A DNA stretch of 64,000 nucleotides from Euptelea pleiosperma (taxonomy: Eukaryota > Streptophyta > Magnoliopsida > Ranunculales > Eupteleaceae), in assembly GCA_035048495.1 (NCBI GenBank), contig CM068544.1, positions 9,356,138 through 9,420,137 on the forward strand. Direction: 5' to 3'. The translations under genes and the position numbers were made by a program. Each line of letters starts with the position of its first letter. Positions within the stretch are counted from its first letter, which is position 1. Below, piece after piece: positions 23,593 through 35,087 of this stretch. The notes under the pieces were generated by a model. That model was not told the origin of the DNA. It worked only from the letters and a program-made list of their open reading frames with translations, and did no database searches.

Positions 23593-24370
23593 TTTCGGAG
23601 CTTCTTAAGATTGTCCGAAGAAGAGCAGATAAGACCTCCGCAGACGTTTGATGGTTTGGTAGGAAGACTGGAATTTAAAGACACATGGAGAGAGAGAAAA
23701 CGTTTTTCTCAAGTTTCGCTCTACATTTCTCAAATTCTTAACTGCAGTGCCGTGTTTTCTTCACTTACGTAGAGATATGACGTGGCCAATTCAGACTGAT
23801 CCACGTCAGCACTCCCTTGTCCATGTCAGCCAACTTTTAAAAAAAAATATTAAAACTAAGGGGGTGTTTGGATCGCCATTTTTGGGGCTGAAGAATATAG
23901 TTTTTGGGGAAAGTCTTTTTGGTGCAAAACGATTTGTTTGGTTGCTCATTTTTTAAAAATATATTTTAAAAGAAAATCAAAAGCGACAAACATGGTTGCG
24001 GTTGTGTTTCCTTTTCGCTATTTCGGCTGACGTGGGCAACATTGAGCAGGGCCGTTTTGTTTGGTCTGTGCGGCCTGGCGCATAGAATCCGCTTCCCTTT
24101 TTTAGTGGACCATTTAACTCTTTTTTCCCTACAAAAAATTACTTACCCCTGGTTGGAATATAACAGAAAGTAATGGAAATAATGGTCTTTTTTCACAAAT
24201 TTTCTCAAAAAATAAACGGTCTTTATTTTCATATTTTCATTATAACGGAAAATAACAGCAATTATTTTCTGAGCGTTAAAACGGTACATAACATAACGGG
24301 GGAGGTCCAAATCCGTTATGACTGGCCTGTTTTTGAAACCATGGTTTAACTTGATAAATATCAAACATCG
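23593..24370. other. 5' flank of the DUF538 gene with repeat remains
   Basis: The DUF538 promoter should lie just above 23592 (read on minus). No clear TATA box is seen. 23866-23890 carries GGGGGTGTTTGGATCGCC, a Tourist-like end whose partner end is not clear. 24140-24355 shows CATTATAACGG-type words and CCATGG near 24340, a decayed relative of the hAT MITEs at 28 kb. Confidence 0.45.
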
Positions 24371-24774
24371 TTGTATGGGATTCTCCTTGGTTGACTTACA
24401 TCAGCTTGATTGATATTTTAGTTGTCGGATTCGAGCACATGGCATGTGATGATACTAACCATTGGAATCTATTCTACTCTATAATGCGTGAATGCCCTTC
24501 TTAAGTTATTCACGCATTTAGTCGCTTCCCAAAATACCTCTTTCGAGTCTTGTTTTTTCTTCAAAATTATTTTTATTAACAGGGTTCTTTTGTCTTTACA
24601 CAATGTGAACACATCTAATGCGTTCACACGTAAAGGTGTGCGTCAAATGCTCCTCTCCCCTTCTTTAAACGGCAGCCTTCTCGTCCTGACGTGCTATCCC
24701 TCATTTTTTTTTTCAAGCAAGATTGAAAAAATAAACTAAGAGGCAGGATTACAGACCCAATCCACTTCCATGGC

Positions 24775-25095
24775 TTAGGAAAGCCAGGAGGGGTGGTCAT
24801 TAGTCCAAAACAAAGGATCCAAAAACGATGATGCCTTTGAGGCAATAGTACGAGCTGAGCCATTAGCTGCTCTCGGCGTATATACAAAAAAGATAGAGGG
24901 GAAAAGCGATGAAAGCGACAAAATATCAACCAAGTGGGCTATCGACGACCAGCCCACTTCAAAAGACCGATGATAAAGATTGTCCATAACATTCTTTGCA
25001 TCTGAATTGTAAGATCACCTCCAGAGCCCACTTTATGGCCCGGATTTCAGCTTCTTCTGCTGACTTGGACTTTACCCGAATTCCTCTTGCCAATA
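24775..25095 (-). pseudogene. LINE-type RNase H fragment
   Basis: The minus strand reads SLLARGIRVKSKSAEEAEIR, then AIKWALEVILQF. After a +1 break it reads MDNLYHRSFEVGWSSIAHLV, DILSLSSLFPSIFFVYTPR and AANGSARTIASKASS. The AE..AI.WAL block, the W...V.DI.SL spacing and PR.AN..A..IA..A are those of the RNase H domain that ends many plant L1-type LINE proteins. The middle D-containing strand is lost at the frameshift. No RT sequence flanks it. Confidence 0.65.
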
Positions 25096-25381
25096 GACTA
25101 GTTTGAGTCAAGGTTTAAAGGAGGCCGTTTTAACCGTTAAACGGACTTATTGAAAATTCTGCCACTCTAGAGTCTAGAGTAGATTTATTGAACGCAGCTC
25201 CAGAAAATGGAAAACATAAAGTTACGAAAATGTCCTTGTGATCCTGCCAATGGACACCAAACTCCCACGAGAGCGTTTGTACTTTGTAGTTTGTCCTGGA
25301 CCTGAAAATGCAAATGATAGGTTTCAGATTTTTCTTTGTACTTTCAAGTTTCAACTGTAAAGTAGCAACGAGTAAGACTTT

Positions 25382-25710
25382 GATGACAGGGTGCAATAAG
25401 AGCCACGTGGCATACTCTTAGAGGACTCTGACCGTATGGATGTTTTTCCAATCCCTATATGGACCTACAAACAAAAATCAGCTTGATTTGTGATTTCAAA
25501 CCTTTGGATCTTTGTACCTCAAATAATGGTCAATATGCTCAAATTTCCCACAGTTAACATCAACCCATGAAAACAATTCCATTCCAACGCCTAGAAATCA
25601 CTAATCGGGCTGAGTTTTGGTTTGTAGGTCCACCTAATGATTGGACAAACATCCATACGGTCAGAGTCCTCTAAGAGTGTTCCACGTTGCTCATATTATG
25701 CCCTGTCATC
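25382..25710. mobile_element. M1 foldback element
   Basis: The ends GATGACAGGGTGCAATAAGA and, read inward, GATGACAGGGCATAATATGA enclose inverted arms that contain CCACGTGGCATACTCTTAGA, CTGACCGTATGGATG and TTGTAGGTCCACC. The centre (about 25530-25580) carries the two loops of sequence with CTTTGGATCTTTGTACC. No coding capacity and no clear target duplication. Confidence 0.7.
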
Positions 25711-25906
25711 GGCCCTGATGACAGGCCTGTCATCAAAGTTTTATTCGGTAGTAACGGTGGCGCTAAGTCGTTAACGGTTGTGATCAGAGATACATGGAAG
25801 ACTCCGTACACTTGCAAGTGTACCACCTTCCACGTTTCCAAATACTGTACAGATAAGTTCATCATCATCATCTATATCATCGAGATTCATATTTCATACT
25901 AAGTAA

Positions 25907-26314
25907 GGAGTAAAACTTGTGTCACAAGATGTTGTGACGGAAGCCGGTCACAGCACCCAATACGAGCCACGTGGCAGACGATCAGAGGACGCTGACCGTA
26001 TGGATGTTTGTCCAGTCCCTTGGTGGACCTACAAACCAAAAATCATCTTGATTAGTGATTTACAACCTTTGGATTTTTGCACCCAAATAACTCTCAATAA
26101 TACTCAAAATCATACCGTTAAAATCAACCCACGAAAATAACTTCAATCGAATCGGTTAGAAAGCATGAATCAGGCTGATTTTTTGTGTACCGGTCCACCG
26201 AGTGACTAGCCAAACATCCATACAGTCATTGTCCTCTAATAGTATGACACGTGGCTCGCATTGAGTGCTGTGACCGGCTTCCGTCACAACATCTTGTGAC
26301 ACAAGTTTCACTCC
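25907..26314. mobile_element. M1 foldback element with long, near-perfect arms
   Basis: The left arm starts GGAGTAAAACTTGTGTCACA; the right arm read inward starts GGAGTGAAACTTGTGTCACA. The first 75 or so bases of the arms differ at only a few positions. The 7 bases TAAGTAA flank both sides (25900-25906 and 26315-26321). Inner arms hold the M1 core (ACGTGG, CCGTATGGATGTTTG, GGTGGACCTACAAACC). This is the youngest-looking M1 copy. Confidence 0.8.
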
Positions 26315-26716
26315 TAAGTAAGCGTGTAGCAACAATAAAAGGAGACGATCAGGTTAAATTAATACCTCGAAATCTACACCGTAGGATGTCAGATGGTCAA
26401 TATTTTAATTCCTTAAATCTGACTTTATTTGGATAAGATATATCGTAATGGTCGGTGGGGGTGGAGTTTCTTGCGTCCTCAAGTTGGATCAGAGATACCA
26501 TTTCTTCCGTCTCTCCAGTCTCCATCACCGTAGATATTCACGTTCGTTCTATTGTCACGAAACTCAAATGAAAATAAATCGTATTTTATCAAATGACCAA
26601 AATCTCCTTCAGTGGACCCTATGCACAACTGCGGGGGCCACCTCTTGAAGAAGACATCTAAAGTTCTTAACATTTTCATTCCAGAGTTAATATTGGTCCA
26701 ACGGTTTCTGTAAAGG

Positions 26717-27045
26717 GTCGGGCTCGGGGGACACCCATTTTGGCGTACCCACATAGAATCAATGGCTGATTTTTGGTGAGGATGATCCCTTTGGTGAGGA
26801 GATCATCCTCACAAATTTTCAAATCATTGTGATACTCATAGACTGGTTTAGAAGCTGAAGAATTATGGACCGTCGATTTTTACCGTGTAACTTGAAAACC
26901 ACATTTGATGGGGTTAGAAATTTCAGAATGGTCTGATTTTTTGTTGGGGGTGATCTATATGATGAGGAGATCATCCCCACCAAAACTCAGCCATTGATTC
27001 ATCTTCTATGTGGGTACGCCAAAATGGGTGTCCCCGGAGCCCGAC
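26717..27045. mobile_element. Foldback element, GTCGGGCTC ends
   Basis: The left end GTCGGGCTCGGGGGACACCC and the right end read inward GTCGGGCTCCGGGGACACCC continue as about 40-bp inverted arms (ATTTTGGCGTACCCACATAG). The inner part has inverted GATGATCTCC blocks. A related GGGTCGGG end occurs on the M1 copies at 40231 and 56965, so the families share termini. Confidence 0.75.
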
Positions 27046-27124
27046 TCTTGTGTAAAACCAATACATTGAAGAGAATTTCTTTTTTTGTTCCTTCACGGTA
27101 GAAGCAAACTTTGATCCTTAACTC

Positions 27125-27410
27125 CTGAAATGCCACGTGGCATACTCTTCTGGTCCACTGAACCATGAATATTTAGCTCACCTCTTGGTGGATCAACATA
27201 ATAAACATTATGCTGATTGGTGATTTCTAACCATTCAATCTGAGTATCTAAAAAATGTTTGAATCAAACGGTTAAGAATCACCCCATGAAAAATACTTGA
27301 ATTACCGATCAGGCTGATTTTTGTGTATAGGTCTACCAAGGGGTCGTCCAAACATTCATGGGTCAATGATGGGCCCAAAAACCGGTTGCCACGTGGCATT
27401 TTGGGAGGTT
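27125..27410. repeat. M1 foldback copy, degenerate
   Basis: Left TGCCACGTGGCATACTC and right GCCACGTGGCATTTTGGG flank the inverted M1 core words (GCTGATTGGTGATTTCTAAC and CAGGCTGATTTTTGTG). Confidence 0.65.
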
Positions 27411-28097
27411 AAAAATTGCTCCTACCCGGTAAGAGAAAAAAAAATTCCTCTAGAGAGGGAAGGATCCATAGTTTTTCTAGGTGGGGAAAAATGAAGATTT
27501 TTGCTGATGTGGTTTACGGAAAAAATGCACCACGTGGCACACTCGGAATTGCTCTCCTCGCATTGGTGATTTCTAGCCATTAGATCTAATAATGATTTAA
27601 TCCCATGGCTAAAAATCAACTAAAGAAAATACTCGAATCCAACAGTAATCAGGCTGAAAATACGCGATCCATAAACAGCTTATTCAGAAATTTGAAAAAG
27701 ACAAGTTGGTCAGCAAAGAGATAATAGAGGAAGATTCTTGTTCAAATAAAGGAAGTATTATGAGTTGGAACTCTTGTAATATCTTCGCCGGCTATTATTT
27801 TGGGGGCCAATTATTGGGCCTGTTTGGACCTGAAAAATCTTTTTTTTTTTTTTTTTTAATATAACAGATTTATTTGATGACCATTTTTTTATAAGTACTT
27901 ATTCCATAAAAATATTTTTTTTAAGCCAAAAATTCTTTTTTTATAAAAATGCCTGAAAATCGTTTTTCAAGTAAAAAAAGGCTATACCTCAATGAACCTA
28001 ATAAACAAAAGACTCCCACTCCTCCTCCATATCACTCTCATCAATTATATTGGTGGGGCCCACCAAGAGAATATATTGCATTAATGATGATCCAAAC

Positions 28098-28328
28098 CAT
28101 GGTTTTAAAAAACGTCCGTTATAACGAAAATAACGGCCGTTATAACAGATTCGGACCTCCCTCGTTACGTTATGTAACGCTTTAAAAATAACGACCGTTA
28201 TTTTTGTTATGAGAGCCGTTATTTCTGAAATATTTGTGAAAAAAAATCCATTATTTTATGTTTTTGCCCTTGAGCCTTACAATTCGTTATAACGGAAAAA
28301 AACATATAACGACCGCTTTTAAATCTTA
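28098..28328. mobile_element. hAT-like MITE, CCGTTATAACGG word body
   Basis: The element starts CATGGTTTTAAAAAACG and ends GCTTTTAAATCTTA. It is flanked by a perfect 8-bp duplication, ATCCAAAC at 28090-28097 and 28329-28336. The body repeats the palindrome CCGTTATAACGG and TTATAACGGAA words. It is 231 bp with no coding capacity. It lies inside a larger AT-rich repeat starting at GGGCCTGTTTGGACC (27824). Confidence 0.8.
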
Positions 28329-28561
28329 ATCCAAACGGCCTTTTATAAGAAAAATACATTTTCAAAAAATATATTTTCAGAAAAGTATTTTTTAAATAAA
28401 TTTTTTTTTGATTAATGACAATGCAAAGAGACCCTAAAGATTATTCGCTTGACCTTTCACTTAAATTTCTTGAAAAGACTTTTTCACGCTTTATTAAAAA
28501 AATACCCTACAATTGTTTTTCAACTCAATAAAAACTTTTATCATTGAGGCATTTTCAAAAC

Positions 28562-28781
28562 CAAGGTTTAAAAGGGGCCGTTATAACAGTATTACGAACT
28601 GGTGGTGTTACCATTTTTTTTTTTCTGTTATTATGGCCGTTATAACGAATTGTAACGCTCAGGTGAAAAATGGAAAATAATGAAAATAACAGCCATTTTT
28701 TTTCACAAAATTTCACTATAACGGTACATAGCGTAATGGGGGAGGGCCGAATCCATTATAACGGCCGTTTTTTAAACCATG
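28562..28781. mobile_element. hAT-like MITE, CCGTTATAACGG word body
   Basis: Ends CAAGGTTTAAAAGGGGCCG and, read inward, CATGGTTTAAAAAACGGCCG. A perfect 8-bp target duplication TTCAAAAC occurs at 28554-28561 and 28782-28789. It is 220 bp, the same family as the copy at 28098 and in the same word style. Confidence 0.85.
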
Positions 28782-29234
28782 TTCAAAACTATATTTTAAA
28801 AAATAGAAAATTTACTTCAAAATTTTAAAATTGACAATACAAACAGAACCTAAATTTTGTAACCTCCATACCACACATACATATACATCAACAGGGACCA
28901 TTTGATTGGTGTGCCACTGGGGTCTCATCATGGCTTCCCTACAAAAATAAAAAAAAAAAAATCATGCTTTACCATCACCTATCCAAAAGCAAAATGCTGA
29001 TGGCTTTGAAAAAGGAAAGATTGTTTTGAGTCAAAGTCAATCCAATTTAAACAAAACTATGAACTAATTTAGCTAATTAAGCTAAATTCAAAGAGACTCA
29101 ACAAATTGCAAACCACATAAATGAAAAAAAAAATCTGCAAACCAGGCATCCATGCTTTGAAGAGACACATCCTAGAGTTGACCCAACATTCTTGATTGAG
29201 ACATAAGTGGGGCATGTTGGGCAAAACTTTTGTG

Positions 29235-29515
29235 TCCGTCTATTCTACTTATTAATGGACGAAGAAGGCCCTTCTTGAGTGCCTCACGCTAAACCCCAAT
29301 ATCCCAAAAATAGTCTATTCTACTTATTAATGGACAAAGAAGGCCATTCTTGAGTGCCTTACGCTAGACCCCAATATCCCAAAAATACTCTTAGACGAAG
29401 AAGGCCCTTCTTGAGTGCCTCACGCTAAACCCCAATATTCCAGAAATACTCTCGGATGAAGAAGGCCCTTCTTGAGTGCCTCACGCTAAACCCCAATATC
29501 TCAAAATTACTCTTG
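29235..29515. repeat. Minisatellite of 61 bp (4 units)
   Basis: GAAGAAGGCCCTTCTTGAGT units start at 29261, 29336, 29397 and 29458. The last two steps are 61 bp; the first is 75 because a 14-bp TCTATTCTACTTAT segment is included. Each unit contains the self-complementary AAGAAGGCCCTTCTT. Confidence 0.8.
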
Positions 29516-29689
29516 TTTTGCTTCTTTTGTGTTTTTTAAACTATTCACATAGAAGGGGGCTCTTCCGTCTTTTTGGTGTCAAAGCACAATCACCCCTTTA
29601 AGCTCATGTTGCCTTGCAGCTCATTCAATGGTCTTTTTTATTAAAAAATAACCCTCATAATCCATTCCTTAAATTGACAAGTATTGCTT

Positions 29690-29921
29690 GGGATTTTTAG
29701 CTTGTCCCCCTTACTTTATTGATGCAATTTACATATCACCCAATGTTTTTAAAATATTTTCTCTCACCCTTTGACTATAGACGTCCATTAACAGTCTCTG
29801 GATGGACATCCCAATAATTTTTTAAATGACAATAATGACCTTGGGTGAGATGCAAATATTTTAAAAACATTGGGTGTGATGCAATTGCATCAATAAATTA
29901 AGGGGGACAAGCCAAAAATCC
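29690..29921. mobile_element. Foldback MITE, GGGATTTTTGGCTTG family, copy 1
   Basis: Left GGGATTTTTAGCTTGTCCCC and right read inward GGATTTTTGGCTTGTCCCCC extend as roughly 70-bp arms (TTGATGCAATT, CACCCAATGTTTTTAAAATA). It is 232 bp, with no clear target duplication. Confidence 0.75.
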
Positions 29922-30029
29922 ATTTTGGCTAAATTAGCTTAATCTATTATAACTTTTAAGCGAAAACCTGGGTTCGGGCATGCCTCTCACACAGCACTCA
30001 CCTTCACAAGTTGTTAAGCAAGCTGATGT

Positions 30030-30355
30030 CCCTCATCATTGATGAGGGACCACAATATGAGCCATGTGGCACACTCTTAGAGGTCACTAACCATACGGAT
30101 GTTGGGCCCATCGTTAGGTGGACCTACATACCAAGCCTGATTAGTGATTTCAAACCATTGGATCTTTGTACCCCAAATAATGCTCAAATTCTATGGACAA
30201 AATCAACCTAGGAAAACGACTCTAATCCAATGCTTAAAAAATTAACTATCAGGCTAACTATTGGTCTTAGGTCCGCCTACGATTGGGCCAAACATCCATA
30301 AGATTAGTGGTCTGTAAGAGTGTGCCACGGGGCTCATACTGCAGTCCGTCATCAG
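30030..30355. repeat. M1 foldback copy
   Basis: Arms start GATGAGGGACCACAATATGA and end TCATACTGCAGTCCGTCATC. The core words (GCCATGTGGCACACTCTTAG, CAAACATCCATAAG) are inverted around about 30190. No coding capacity. Confidence 0.65.
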
Positions 30356-30426
30356 CATCGATATGGCCCCTATAATCACTCAAGTGCAACGCACGTGCCG
30401 ACCCCAAGTTTTTTTTATAAGGAAAA

Positions 30427-30648
30427 GGGATTTTTGGCTTGTCCCCCTTACTTTATTGATGCAATTTGCATCACACCCAATGTTTTTAAAATATTTGGGT
30501 CCTAAGGTCATTATAGTCAATAAAAAAATATTGTCATGTTCATCCAGACCATTAAGGGGCATGACGTTGACCATGGTCAAAGAGCGAGATGCAAATATTT
30601 TAAATGCAAATTGCATCAATAGAGTAAAGGGGACAAGCCAAACATCCC
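30427..30648. mobile_element. Foldback MITE, GGGATTTTTGGCTTG family, copy 2
   Basis: Left GGGATTTTTGGCTTGTCCCC and right read inward GGGATGTTTGGCTTGTCCCC. The arms match copy 1 at 29690 closely. It is 222 bp. The 141-codon plus frame 30363-30788 runs through it and is not a gene. Confidence 0.75.
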
Positions 30649-30789
30649 TTCATTTTTTGAATTCTTTCTTACTTTATAAGGGTGCTTTGGTCATTCAACA
30701 TTATCACATTTCAACTCAATCTCTCACAGCATTTATTGAATGCCCTTTACCTAGAAAACATTCCATGATGGTCCATCATAAAAGTTGAA

Positions 30790-31065
30790 GATGGACCCAC
30801 TATTAGAGGCTACTGACCATATGGATGTTTGGCCCATCCCTAGATGGACTTACATTACAAAAATCGCCTGATTAGTGAGTTATAACCTTTGAACCTGAGT
30901 AGCATAGATACTGCTAGAAATCCACGGTTAAAAATAAACCACGAAAAATATCCTAATCCAACGGATAAAAAATTACTAATTAGGATGAATTCTGGTTCAT
31001 AGGTCCAACAAGGGATGAGCCAAACATTTATACGGTCAGGGGTCTCTAAGAGTGTGCCATGTGTA
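30790..31065. repeat. M1 foldback copy, degenerate
   Basis: Inverted ATATGGATGTTTGGCCCATC and GAGCCAAACATTTATACGG blocks surround GATTAGTGAGTTATAACC and AAATTACTAATTAGGATG. Confidence 0.6.
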
Positions 31066-31099
31066 AGGTGCTGCCACGCATAAGGTGCACGTGCATCGC

Positions 31100-32997
31100 A
31101 CATGGCCTCCCTCTAGTGGACATAAGATACCTTCAAGCATATCATATCAATCAGGCTGTAATATCATCCAATAAAGTTTCTAACACAGAAACTAGTATAT
31201 TTATAACACACTTGTGTCAATTTGTCTATGAAACAAAGTAGGCAACATGCGTGTTTATACATTCATATGCATATTCATGAGTATAATGGTCTTTGGCTCA
31301 TCAGATTGATTTCTAAATAACAAGCTCAATAACCATAGAGAAAGGATAATATCTCCCTACTAGTCTCAAAAGGGATGATTTATTTTTTTATCTACTCCGT
31401 AACTAGCGTGGGTATTTCCCTCACAGGTGTTTGAACCTGCAAAATTCATAAACCAAAGTAAGCAAACATGGACATTGGATCTCTTGCAGCATCTCTGTAT
31501 TTTTTTGGGTGGTGGGCACCAATTTAATTAACTTGCAGAAGATGTTCAGACATGCAAAGGAAACAACATTTCGATTGACATCCACCAAAGGCGCCAGTCA
31601 AAAATTATTACAATGCTTCTGATTCAAGTTTTATTGGAAAGAAAACATTGAGTGAACAATAAATGTTTCTTCGGATCTACCGTTTCGACATTGAAGTAAT
31701 AGGAAAGTATCACAGACAAAGCTTTCCAATCACCTCATATTCTTGTATCAATTCTCTCCTTTCCAAATATTTTTCTAGCAGGTCTTTCCAAATATTGTCA
31801 AACCAACCAAAATAGTATTGACCAAAATGAATAAATGAAGATATAAAAACAATTTTCTAACTTGTATCGATCATCAACCTTTCCAACAAGATTCTAATCA
31901 AGCCATTGCTGCATAAATGAGCACAAACTTATGCACTGGTATTATAAACTGATGACAAATATAATTGTAGATATAAAGATATAAACCAATATTGAAAAGT
32001 ATATTACGTAAGATTCACTTTATCTTATTGAATCTTACGTGACATGCCAATCTTAATTGAAATTAAGGGACCAGATAAGGTCAGGACAACAGACCACAAT
32101 ACATGTGAGGTAAGTTGTGAACACGAACCATTATAAGTTTGAATCCACTTCAAAAACAGTTTCCAAGTCAGATAGATCAACCAAATACACATGGCCCAAA
32201 CTGAGAATTTAACATAATGAACTTCAGAATCTGGTCTACAGTATGAATCTACACATTGACAGAAAAACCACACAAACTTCATTGGTATAGGTGCAGTGTT
32301 AGTATTCCATTGGTATAGAATGCATAAAACACTGATATATATTACAATATTTATTTATTTATTGTTTCAGTAAGCAAGCAGGGTGACCAGTAGATTAGCG
32401 GGTTTATGTGTGATGACAGGTTTTAAACCAAAGTCACGGTATCAAAACCAAATTTGCCAACTTAGCAAGCTGGCATCCTCTAAAAGTTTGGTGTTGCCAC
32501 TGGGTAAGCCTGTTTGTAACAAGATCAGTAACTCAATGGTGCAAGGTTTTGAACCCAAGAACTATCACACAATAATACAGGCCCTTGTAAACTTAGACAA
32601 GAAGACATTTGCTCAATACAATATTCTTACCACATTATGTCTACTACAGAAAATTATGACAGTAAAATTGTCATTAGATGTACATTAATGCATGACACAG
32701 GGTGATCGGTAATGCACAAAAAACAATTGATAGCACTACAGACTTTCATATATATATTAGTAGCTCTATACCAAGCATCAATTACATGTTACCGAGACCA
32801 TAAGTTATAGAAAGTAATTTTTTTTTCTTTTTTAATGTGTTATTGAGAGTAATTTACTTGAAGAGTGGTCCGCCAAGATGGGGCATCTACATTTTGCAGT
32901 ACCTAAGAATCCTCTGAACAACTTCTAGAGTTTTGGCTTAAACCAAAAACTAGCTAATTTGATTTACAAATAAGAAAAAAGGAATGTCAAATCGAGT
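31100..32997. other. No gene recognised
   Basis: AT-rich sequence with no recognised domain. The 101-codon plus frame 32383-32688 and the 85-codon minus frame 32025-32282 have no motif I know. It may include intron or flank of the second DUF538 gene. Confidence 0.4.
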
Positions 32998-33017
32998 TAA
33001 TATTGTAATCCTCCAAC

Positions 33018-33261
33018 CACAGATTTGGGTCTCAGTCTCTGGATCCTCCGGGCTGAGACCGAGTCAATGTCTTGGACAATCCAATGAAAATCGTCCAACC
33101 ATGGACTTGAAAATTGGCTGTTTTAGGTGAGACAGCCCAAGAAACAGAAGAAGAAATTGTCTTTTTAGGTGAGACAGCCCAAGAAACATGACTTGGTCAA
33201 GGCTGGGACCAAGTTAACTCGGACGAGTCAAATCGCTCTCAGCCTGAGACTTAAAACCATG
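33018..33261. mobile_element. hAT-like MITE, GTCTCAG word body
   Basis: A perfect 8-bp duplication, CCTCCAAC, lies at 33010-33017 and 33262-33269. Ends are CACAGATTTGGGTCTCAG and, read inward, CATGGTTTTAAGTCTCAGG. The body is full of GTCTCAG / CTGAGACC and GAGTC words and holds a 43-bp direct repeat (TTTTAGGTGAGACAGCCC, near 33122 and 33165). Confidence 0.75.
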
Positions 33262-33755
33262 CCTCCAACAATGCCTCTGTGCTAGTCAATTCTTCTTAAG
33301 GACCCCTTCGTCGATAGTTTAATGCCTTTTGGAGTGAAATAATATGGTATTCGTGAGGAATGAGGATTGTCCGATCTAGGGCATGAAAAGGGTCAGATGC
33401 AGGTAGATCTTCATCCAAATCTGACTTTGAACATAGTGAGCCAGATCTGGATCCAGATCTAGAGATCTGACTTTGAACACTCTGACCCTGATAGGAGATC
33501 GCCTAGCTGGGATGTTTGGATGATGTTTCCTAACCTCCTACATGTGTGCCTTGAGTTTTGAAACTGTGCTTATAGTTGATCATCGTCGTCTGTAATTCTC
33601 AGACTACTCAGATCCATATTAAATCTCTCACACCTTCCCACTTCATAAGATCAAATATCAACATAGTCAAATTAAAGACAGCAAATGGACCCAAATTCCA
33701 AGTCAAGATTGAGAGCGGGGAAAAAGAGAAGAGAACAACATAAATGTTAAGCTGC

Positions 33756-33983
33756 GAAAAGAAATGAGAAGAAAAGAAATATATATAAAAAAGAAAGAAC
33801 AGAAGAAAATGCCAAGGTACTATTCCACAAAGAGATTGTAGCTTGTTGACAATAGCACTGTATTTTGCTTATTCTCTCTCTCTCTGAAAAGAAATGAGAA
33901 GAAAAGAAATATATATAAAAAAGAAAGAACAGAAGAAAATGCCAAGGTACTATTCCACAAAGAGATTGTAGCTTGTTGACAAT

Positions 33984-34018
<35 letters not shown>

Positions 34019-34075
34019 CCTCCCTCCCTCGCCCTCGCCCTCGCCCTCTCCCTCTCCCTCTCTCCCTCTTTAAGT
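33756..34075. repeat. 130-bp direct duplication plus CT microsatellite
   Basis: 33756-33856 and 33886-33986 are identical over 101 bp (period 130), separated by a short CT run. A (CT)n and (CCCT)n/(GCCCTC)n tract follows to about 34075. The 147-codon minus frame 33820-34263 is built on this low-complexity DNA. Confidence 0.85.
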
Positions 34076-34733
34076 GATTCTACATTATTTTTGAAGTTAA
34101 ATTTATGGGGATTTAAAAATTCTGAAGAAGTTAGTGAAATCGGACAATGTGCAAAAACTACGAACATAAAGACAGATGTCCTACCTAGGCAAGTTTTCAC
34201 TAGAGGTGACATTTTCATATCATCAATATACAATAATACAAGAGTTCGATAAAGGACCTTCAAGCATCAAATAGCAAATTCTGGATAGGGTCCTACCATC
34301 AACCAGGTCATAAGACTTAATTTGGAAATGTACGCGGCCTCACAACAAAGAATGCTCCTATGGTTGTAGAGAAGATACTACAGCAAGTAACCATAAGGGG
34401 CCCAAAATAAAATTCAAAATATAGAGGTAGGCATGAATTTAAAATAGGTATCTGTTCAAACAAAATCAAATCTTGATAAATACTTATTAGTGGAGTCTAA
34501 TTAGATACTTGTCTTATAATAAGAAAGCCATTTTTAACTTGGATACACAAAGTACAGTTTCCCTTCAATTTCCCACATGGTATTAAATTCACAATTCTTT
34601 CAATTTTTACTATTTCCTTAATTTTCTTCCAGAAATACATATTAGAAGAAAAAAAAAAAAAAAAGGAAAGAAAAGACAGAACCCTTAGAATTCTTCAGTT
34701 GGGTCTAACCTGGATAGAAATTTCACGTCTTTC

Positions 34734-34857
34734 CAAGGTTTTAAATTTCGGCCGAAACGTCGAAATTCGGTGAGTACCGAAATCCCTGAAATATAGCTTT
34801 CTAAAGCGAAATCCACCAAAAATTGGAAATTTTGGCTCACTGAAATTTAAAACCTTG
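34734..34857. mobile_element. hAT-like MITE, TTTCGG word body
   Basis: 124 bp. Ends are CAAGGTTTTAAATTTCGG and, read inward, CAAGGTTTTAAATTTCAG. A perfect 8-bp target duplication CGTCTTTC lies at 34726-34733 and 34858-34865. The body repeats TTTCGG, GAAACG and CGAAAT words, including the palindrome TTTCGGCCGAAA. Confidence 0.85.
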
Positions 34858-35061
34858 CGTCTTTCCCAATCTAAAAGGATTCCCTTTTGAACAACACGCA
34901 TCGTTATCTACCAATCTACTAGTTCTCCGAGCAAATTCAAGCATTTTATAAAAACAGGGTTTGCAGGCTTCTATTGTTCATGCATGACCAATTCAGTAAC
35001 AGAAGATCCAAAACTTTCCAAATCAAGAAAGCAACGTATAGTACAGAAAGCAATCACAATG

Positions 35062-35087
35062 ATACCTTTCCTGGCCTTTTAATTGAG
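35062..35087 (+). ncRNA. U2 snRNA 5'-end-like fragment (degenerate)
   Basis: ATACCTTTCCTGGCCTTTT and then TGAG match the U2 snRNA start with several changes. It occupies the same place in the duplicated unit as the better copy at 35520. It is not a functional snRNA. Confidence 0.35.

Noticed and set aside
23170..23772. 200-codon plus-strand frame over the first DUF538 gene
   Set aside because: It is the antisense shadow of the DUF538 coding frame and has no domain of its own.
30363..30788. 141-codon plus frame
   Set aside because: It crosses a foldback MITE (30427-30648) and part of an M1 copy; no domain.
33820..34263. 147-codon minus-strand Arg/Glu-rich frame
   Set aside because: It rests on a CT microsatellite and a direct duplication; no protein signal.
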